From Micromonospora_J zhanjiangensis (GTDB lineage: Bacteria; Actinomycetota; Actinomycetes; Mycobacteriales; Micromonosporaceae): 64,000 bases of DNA. Made by a program: the position numbers and the translations under genes. Shown here piece after piece: positions 59,206 through 64,000 of this stretch. A model generated the notes under the pieces. That model was not told where the DNA came from and did not search any database. It saw only the letters and a program-made list of their open reading frames with translations. Every line of letters starts with the position of its first letter. Position 1 is the first letter of the stretch. The stretch is from NCBI RefSeq assembly GCF_042650605.1, contig NZ_JBHSBN010000008.1, positions 234,699 to 298,698 of the forward strand, in the 5' to 3' direction.

Positions 59206-59229
59206 CGGTACGGAGAGCGAAGGGCTGCC

Positions 59230-59871
59230 ATGACCGATATGCACATCCCAGCGATGCCCCTGCGCGCGGTTGACGCCCGCGGCGGGGACTCCATTGGCAA
59301 CCTCGACGACTCGGTCTACAACCGGCTGCTCAAGGAGCGGATCATCTTCCTGGGCAGTGAGGTGACCGATCAGGTCGCCAACCGGATCTGCGCGCAGCTG
59401 CTGCTGCTCGCCGCGGAGGATCCCGACCGCGACATCAACCTGTGGATCAACTCGCCGGGTGGCTCGGTCTACTCCGGCATGGCCATCTACGACACGATGC
59501 AGTTCATCGACAACGACGTGTCCACGGTCGCCATGGGCATGGCGGCCTCGATGGGCCAGCTGCTGCTCTGCGCCGGCACCAGGGGCAAGCGGTACGCCCT
59601 GCCGCACGCGCGGATCATGATGCACCAGCCGTCCGGTGGGATGGGGGGCACCGCCTCCGACATCGCCATCCAGGCCGAGCAGATGCTGTACACCAAGCGG
59701 ATGTTCCAGGAGCGGGTGGCGCACCACACCGGGCAGGACCAGGCGCAGATCGAGGCCGACTCGGACCGGGACCGCTGGTTCACCGCCGCCGAGGCCAGGG
59801 ACTACGGCTTCATCGACAAGGTGATCACGGGAGCCACCCAGGTTCCCGAGGGCGCCGGGACCCTGAGCTGA
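59230..59871 (+). CDS. clpP1: ClpP1, ATP-dependent Clp protease proteolytic subunit
   Basis: This is a 213-residue protein. The catalytic triad is S107 (MAASMGQ), H132 (MMHQP) and D181 (DRDRW). The WINSPGGSVYSGMAIYDTM core is intact. Actinobacteria make a mixed ClpP1P2 barrel that degrades substrates delivered by ClpX or ClpC. It is followed by clpP2 after ten bases in one operon. Confidence 0.97.
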   Translation: MTDMHIPAMPLRAVDARGGDSIGNLDDSVYNRLLKERIIFLGSEVTDQVANRICAQLLLLAAEDPDRDINLWINSPGGSVYSGMAIYDTMQFIDNDVSTVAMGMAASMGQLLLCAGTRGKRYALPHARIMMHQPSGGMGGTASDIAIQAEQMLYTKRMFQERVAHHTGQDQAQIEADSDRDRWFTAAEARDYGFIDKVITGATQVPEGAGTLS

Positions 59872-59881
59872 GGAGTTGACG

Positions 59882-60544
59882 ATGACCGACATGACGCTTC
59901 CGCCGCACTTCGCGCCGGTGCACAACCGCTACATCCTGCCGTCGTTCGTCGAGCGCACGTCGTACGGGGTGAAGGAGTCCAACCCGTACAACAAGATGTT
60001 CGAGGACCGGATCATCTTCCTCGGCGTCCAGGTGGACGACGCCTCGGCGAACGACATCATGGCCCAGTTGCTCACCCTGGAGAGCAGCGACCCGGACCGG
60101 GACATCACCATGTACATCAACTCGCCGGGCGGGTCGTTCACGGCGATGACGGCGATCTACGACACCATGCAGTACGTCCGGCCGGACATCGCCACGGTCT
60201 GCCTGGGGCAGGCGGCCAGCGCCGCCGCCGTGCTGCTCGGCGCGGGCACCCCGGGCAAGCGGATGGCGCTGCCGCACTCGCGGATCATCATCCACCAGCC
60301 GGCCACCGAGGGCGGCTACGGGCAGGGCTCGGACATCGAGATCCAGGCCCGGGAGATCCTCCGGATGCGTACCCAGCTGGAGGAGATGCTCTCCCGGCAC
60401 AGCGGCAAGCCGGTCGACCAGGTCCGCAAGGACATCGACCGGGACAAGATCATGACCGCCGAGGAGACCCGCGAGTACGGGCTCATCGACACCGTCCTGA
60501 CCAGTCGGAAGAAGGGTCTGCTGGCGGCCAACGCCGCGAGCTGA
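59882..60544 (+). CDS. clpP2: ClpP2, ATP-dependent Clp protease proteolytic subunit
   Basis: This 220-residue protein starts at the ATG at 59882, six bases after GAGGAG; the TTG at 59876 would have no spacing. The catalytic residues are S113 (QAASAAAV), H138 (IIHQP) and D188 (DRDKI). It has the extended N-terminus typical of ClpP2. It is the partner ring of ClpP1. Confidence 0.97.
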   Translation: MTDMTLPPHFAPVHNRYILPSFVERTSYGVKESNPYNKMFEDRIIFLGVQVDDASANDIMAQLLTLESSDPDRDITMYINSPGGSFTAMTAIYDTMQYVRPDIATVCLGQAASAAAVLLGAGTPGKRMALPHSRIIIHQPATEGGYGQGSDIEIQAREILRMRTQLEEMLSRHSGKPVDQVRKDIDRDKIMTAEETREYGLIDTVLTSRKKGLLAANAAS

Positions 60545-60554
60545 CAACGCACGG

Positions 60555-60598
60555 GTCAGAGGTCGGTCGCGCCCACGGGACGGCGACCGGCCTCTGAC
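60555..60598 (+). terminator. Terminator after clpP2
   Basis: GTCAGAGG-TCGGTCGC pairs with GCGACCGG-CCTCTGAC (one mismatch) around a 12-base loop; TTTT follows at 60606. It separates clpP1P2 from clpX. Confidence 0.7.
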
Positions 60599-60756
60599 AC
60601 ACCCGTTTTGGGGGTCGGAGAATGCCCCCCAAGGGGGTAACGTCGGGTCTGCACCGTCCATCGGTCCGGCCCGCGGGGGATCGAAGACCGACGAGGCGGA
60701 CAGACCTCAAGCCCAGGGCCGGCACCGCCGGACCGATGAGCGCAGGGAGAACGTAG

Positions 60757-62052
<1,296 letters not shown>

Positions 62053-62192
62053 TCCGGCGTCCGGCCGCGGGTCGACCACCGCGGCCCGGAGCCGGCGGGC
62101 ACCCGTCGACGCTCCGGCCCGTACCGTCGGATGCGGCACGGGCGGACCGTTCCGGGCGGTTGGACGCCCGCCCACCGCGTCGCCGGCGGCCG

Positions 62193-62198
62193 TAGGCT
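62193..62198 (+). promoter_or_regulatory. -10 element TAGGCT of the amidase gene
   Basis: TAGGCT, six bases, then the ATG at 62205; no ribosome site. A leaderless layout. Confidence 0.45.
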
Positions 62199-62204
62199 GT
62201 CGCC

Positions 62205-63002
62205 ATGCGCGTAGCCGTCTGCCAGCTCAATGCCCGCGCCGACCGGGCCGCCAACCTGGCCGCCGCCGGTGAGCTGCTCGCCCAGGCCGCCGACGCCGGC
62301 GCCGACCTGGCCGTCCTGCCCGAGTACGTGGACTACCTGGGCCCCGCGGCCGACGCACCGACGCCCGAACCGCTCGACGGCGAGTTCGCCGCCTTCTTCG
62401 CCGAGGCCGCGCGCCGGCTGGGGATCTGGGTGCACGCCGGGTCGTTCCACGAGGTCGGCCCGGACCCCCGACGCACCTACAACACCAGCCTGGTCTTCGA
62501 CCGGACCGGCACCCGCCGCGCCCACTACCGCAAGATCCACCTGTACGACGTGGAGATCCCCGGTCGGGTGTCCTACCGGGAGTCCGACGGGGTGGCCGCC
62601 GGCACGGAACCGGTGGTGGCCGAGATCGAGGGCGTGCCGGTCGGCCTGTCCATCTGCTACGACCTGCGCTTCCCGGAGCTCTACCGGGAGCTGGCCGTGG
62701 CCGGTGGCGCCCAGGTGCTGGTCGTCCCCGCGGCGTTCATGCTGCACACCGGACGCGACCACTGGGAGATCCTGTTGCGCGCCCGGGCGATCGAGAACCA
62801 GTGCTGGGTGATCGCCGCGGGTCAGATCGGCGACCACGACCCGGGCCGGACCTGCTTCGGCCGGAGCATGGTGATCGACCCGTGGGGCACCGTGGTCGCG
62901 CAGATGCCGGACACGGTAGGTGTGGCGGTGGCCGACATCGACCTGGACCGTTCGGTCACCATCCGACGCGAGCTGCCCAGCCTCGCCAACCGCCGGCTGT
63001 AG
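62205..63002 (+). CDS. Nitrilase-superfamily amidase (carbon-nitrogen hydrolase)
   Basis: This 265-residue protein has the catalytic triad E40 (LPEYVDY), K110 (YRKIHLYD) and C151 (SICYDLRFPEL). The motifs match the Nit1/Nit2 branch, whose members hydrolyse deaminated glutathione or omega-amides as metabolite repair. The substrate cannot be fixed from sequence. The downstream ends FGRSMVIDPWGTVV and ADIDL are canonical. It is cytoplasmic and a single gene. Confidence 0.92.
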   Translation: MRVAVCQLNARADRAANLAAAGELLAQAADAGADLAVLPEYVDYLGPAADAPTPEPLDGEFAAFFAEAARRLGIWVHAGSFHEVGPDPRRTYNTSLVFDRTGTRRAHYRKIHLYDVEIPGRVSYRESDGVAAGTEPVVAEIEGVPVGLSICYDLRFPELYRELAVAGGAQVLVVPAAFMLHTGRDHWEILLRARAIENQCWVIAAGQIGDHDPGRTCFGRSMVIDPWGTVVAQMPDTVGVAVADIDLDRSVTIRRELPSLANRRL

Positions 63003-63088
63003 CCCAGGATGGCTGGCTCGGCTGTGGCTTTCGGGAGCGCCGGATGGCCGGGCGGTTGCCGTCCAGGCGCCTCCGGAGCGCCGGCGGT

Positions 63089-63322
63089 TCAGCGGCTCTG
63101 CAGCAGGATGCCGATGACCGCGAAGCTGATGATCGTGCCGGCGGTGACCAGCAGCGCCGTGGTCATCCTCGACCGGCCGCGGCGGGCCAGCCGGCGCACC
63201 GAGGCGACCACGGCGAACAGCACCAGCGCCCCGATGACCAGGTGCCACATCGGGAGCAACAGCCCGAGGACGGCCTCCTCGGCGAGCACGTGACCGGCCG
63301 GCACCGGTACGCCATCGTCCAT
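63089..63322 (-). CDS. Small two-helix membrane protein
   Basis: This 77-residue protein starts at the ATG at 63322. Two hydrophobic helices (LPMWHLVIGALVLFAVVASV and ALLVTAGTIISFAVIGILL) are separated by RRLARRGRSR, so both ends probably face outward with a basic cytoplasmic loop. No family name is known to me. It converges with the amidase. Confidence 0.65.
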   Translation of the reverse strand: MDDGVPVPAGHVLAEEAVLGLLLPMWHLVIGALVLFAVVASVRRLARRGRSRMTTALLVTAGTIISFAVIGILLQSR

Positions 63323-63530
63323 GCCCGCCACTCTCGCACGTCCGGGCGCCCGGGACCGAGCGCGCGACGGCAACGACACCTGCCGATTTGCTTTCCCGCT
63401 GCCGTACGCGTAACTTTCTCTCTGCACGCGGGACACCGGACAAAACAGCCGGAACCGTGGGCACCGGATCCGGGGCGGGTGACCGTCGATCGGGACCGGG
63501 CGGGTGGTGCGATCGCCGGCGAAGCCGGAC

Positions 63531-63559
63531 TTGAGATCGCGAAACCGACCGCGTATAGT
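63531..63559 (+). promoter_or_regulatory. rRNA operon promoter P1
   Basis: -35 TTGAGA and -10 TATAGT with a 17-base spacer, about 375 bases upstream of the 16S gene. It is close to the sigma-70/HrdB consensus. Confidence 0.75.
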
Positions 63560-63707
63560 ACTCGGAGCCGGCAGGAGCCGGGCGGGTGTGCCGCTGAAGC
63601 GGTGGCCGGCCGGTCTGCGGACTTCCTCCTACGATACGACCACCGATCTTCGGTGCTCGTTCTGCTGGAGAAAACCGGGCGATGCGAAGAAGAGCTGAGA
63701 GATCAGC

Positions 63708-63736
63708 TTGACGCCGCGAGGTCGACCGGGTAAGTT
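63708..63736 (+). promoter_or_regulatory. rRNA operon promoter P2
   Basis: -35 TTGACG and -10 TAAGTT with a 17-base spacer, the second of two tandem rRNA promoters. Confidence 0.7.
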
Positions 63737-63760
63737 AGGCAAGTTGCCCCGAGGGTAACG

Positions 63761-63816
63761 CCCGCCGCAAGCGGGGGTTAACTCCGGTGTGTGTTTGTTC
63801 TTTGAGAACTCAACAG
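63761..63816 (+). promoter_or_regulatory. rRNA leader: hairpin and boxA-type antitermination region
   Basis: A CCCGC-CGCAA-GCGGG hairpin (63761-63775) is followed by TGTTCTTTGAGAACTCAAC (63796 onward), the conserved actinobacterial leader motif around boxA. The AT-rich stretch to the 16S start probably forms the RNase III processing stem. Confidence 0.7.
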
Positions 63817-63931
63817 GGTGCTTGATAAGCCAGTGCCAATTGTTTTATACCCCGTGTCGGGTCGGCATTTTTTGCTGGTTCGGCTGGGATTCCTTTGGCA
63901 ACATTTTTGTTGTCAGGATTTTCTCTAATTT

Positions 63932-64000
63932 TTTGTTGGAGAGTTTGATCCTGGCTCAGGACGAACGCTGGCGGCGTGCTTAACACATGCAAGTCGAGCG
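63932..64000 (+). rRNA. rrs: 16S rRNA, 5' end (runs out of window)
   Basis: AGAGTTTGATCCTGGCTCAG (63940 onward) is the universal 16S start, followed by GACGAACGCTGGCGGCGTGC, the actinobacterial form. The mature 5' end is placed about eight bases before it by analogy. Confidence 0.97.

Noticed and set aside
63789..63992. Short open frames in the rRNA leader
   Set aside because: The region is the transcribed leader and 16S start; AT-rich leader sequence gives chance open frames.

Overview
The window is a very GC-rich actinobacterial chromosome segment, most likely from the Micromonosporaceae (a Micromonospora-like organism). The basis is codon use, the frequent GTG and TTG starts, a type VII secretion (ESX-like) locus with the arrangement seen in non-mycobacterial actinomycetes, the tig-clpP1-clpP2-clpX order, and the typical actinobacterial rRNA leader at the right end. 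Genus assignment is inference.

Region 1 (1-25 kb) is a polymorphic-toxin and immunity neighbourhood. A giant open frame, already open at base 2 and running to 14,707, encodes a modular toxin of more than 4,900 residues. It carries a papain-fold glutamine deamidase-like domain, an acetyltransferase-like domain, a clan CD (C80-like) protease-like domain, a row of beta modules alternating with hydrophobic segments, and a kinase-fold C-terminal tip. It contains internal scars: an out-of-frame remnant of a small gene at about 5.7 kb and a broken 3' junction at about 14.7-14.9 kb. Downstream is a compact set of co-directional, overlapping genes for accessory or immunity-like proteins: a beta-propeller, a DUF6301-like protein, four genes (five domains) of one paralogous Cys-ribbon family, and a TY-Chap-like protein. 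A reverse-strand three-gene unit follows (YwqJ-like deaminase, SUKH-3 protein, unknown protein).

Region 2 (25-38 kb) is a T7SS locus: mycosin, EccB, EccD, EccC (all three ATPase domains in one chain), a Pro/Gln-rich accessory protein, EccE, and an EccA-type AAA+ ATPase whose N-terminus is a beta-helix. The mycosin has lost its catalytic His and Ser. No WXG100 substrate gene is visible. The toxin may use this machine, but its N-terminus lies outside the window.

Region 3 (38-54.5 kb) holds a membrane-anchored Hsp70 fused to a beta-propeller. Next is a small stress operon (YceI, pirin, nitroreductase) divergent from a MarR regulator, with three copies of one operator sitting on mapped promoters. 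Then comes an iniB-iniA-iniC-like dynamin operon divergent from a second, degenerate Hsp70 and a large LuxR-family ATPase. An LPxTG-type surface protein closes the region.

Region 4 (54.6-57.1 kb) is a patch of short genes, including an orphan CDI immunity-like protein and a small zinc-ribbon protein, ending at a tRNA-Gly gene. Region 5 (57.1-64 kb) is core genome: tRNA-Gly, tRNA-Pro, trigger factor, ClpP1, ClpP2, ClpX, a nitrilase-family amidase, a small membrane protein, two rRNA promoters, the rRNA leader and the first bases of 16S rRNA.
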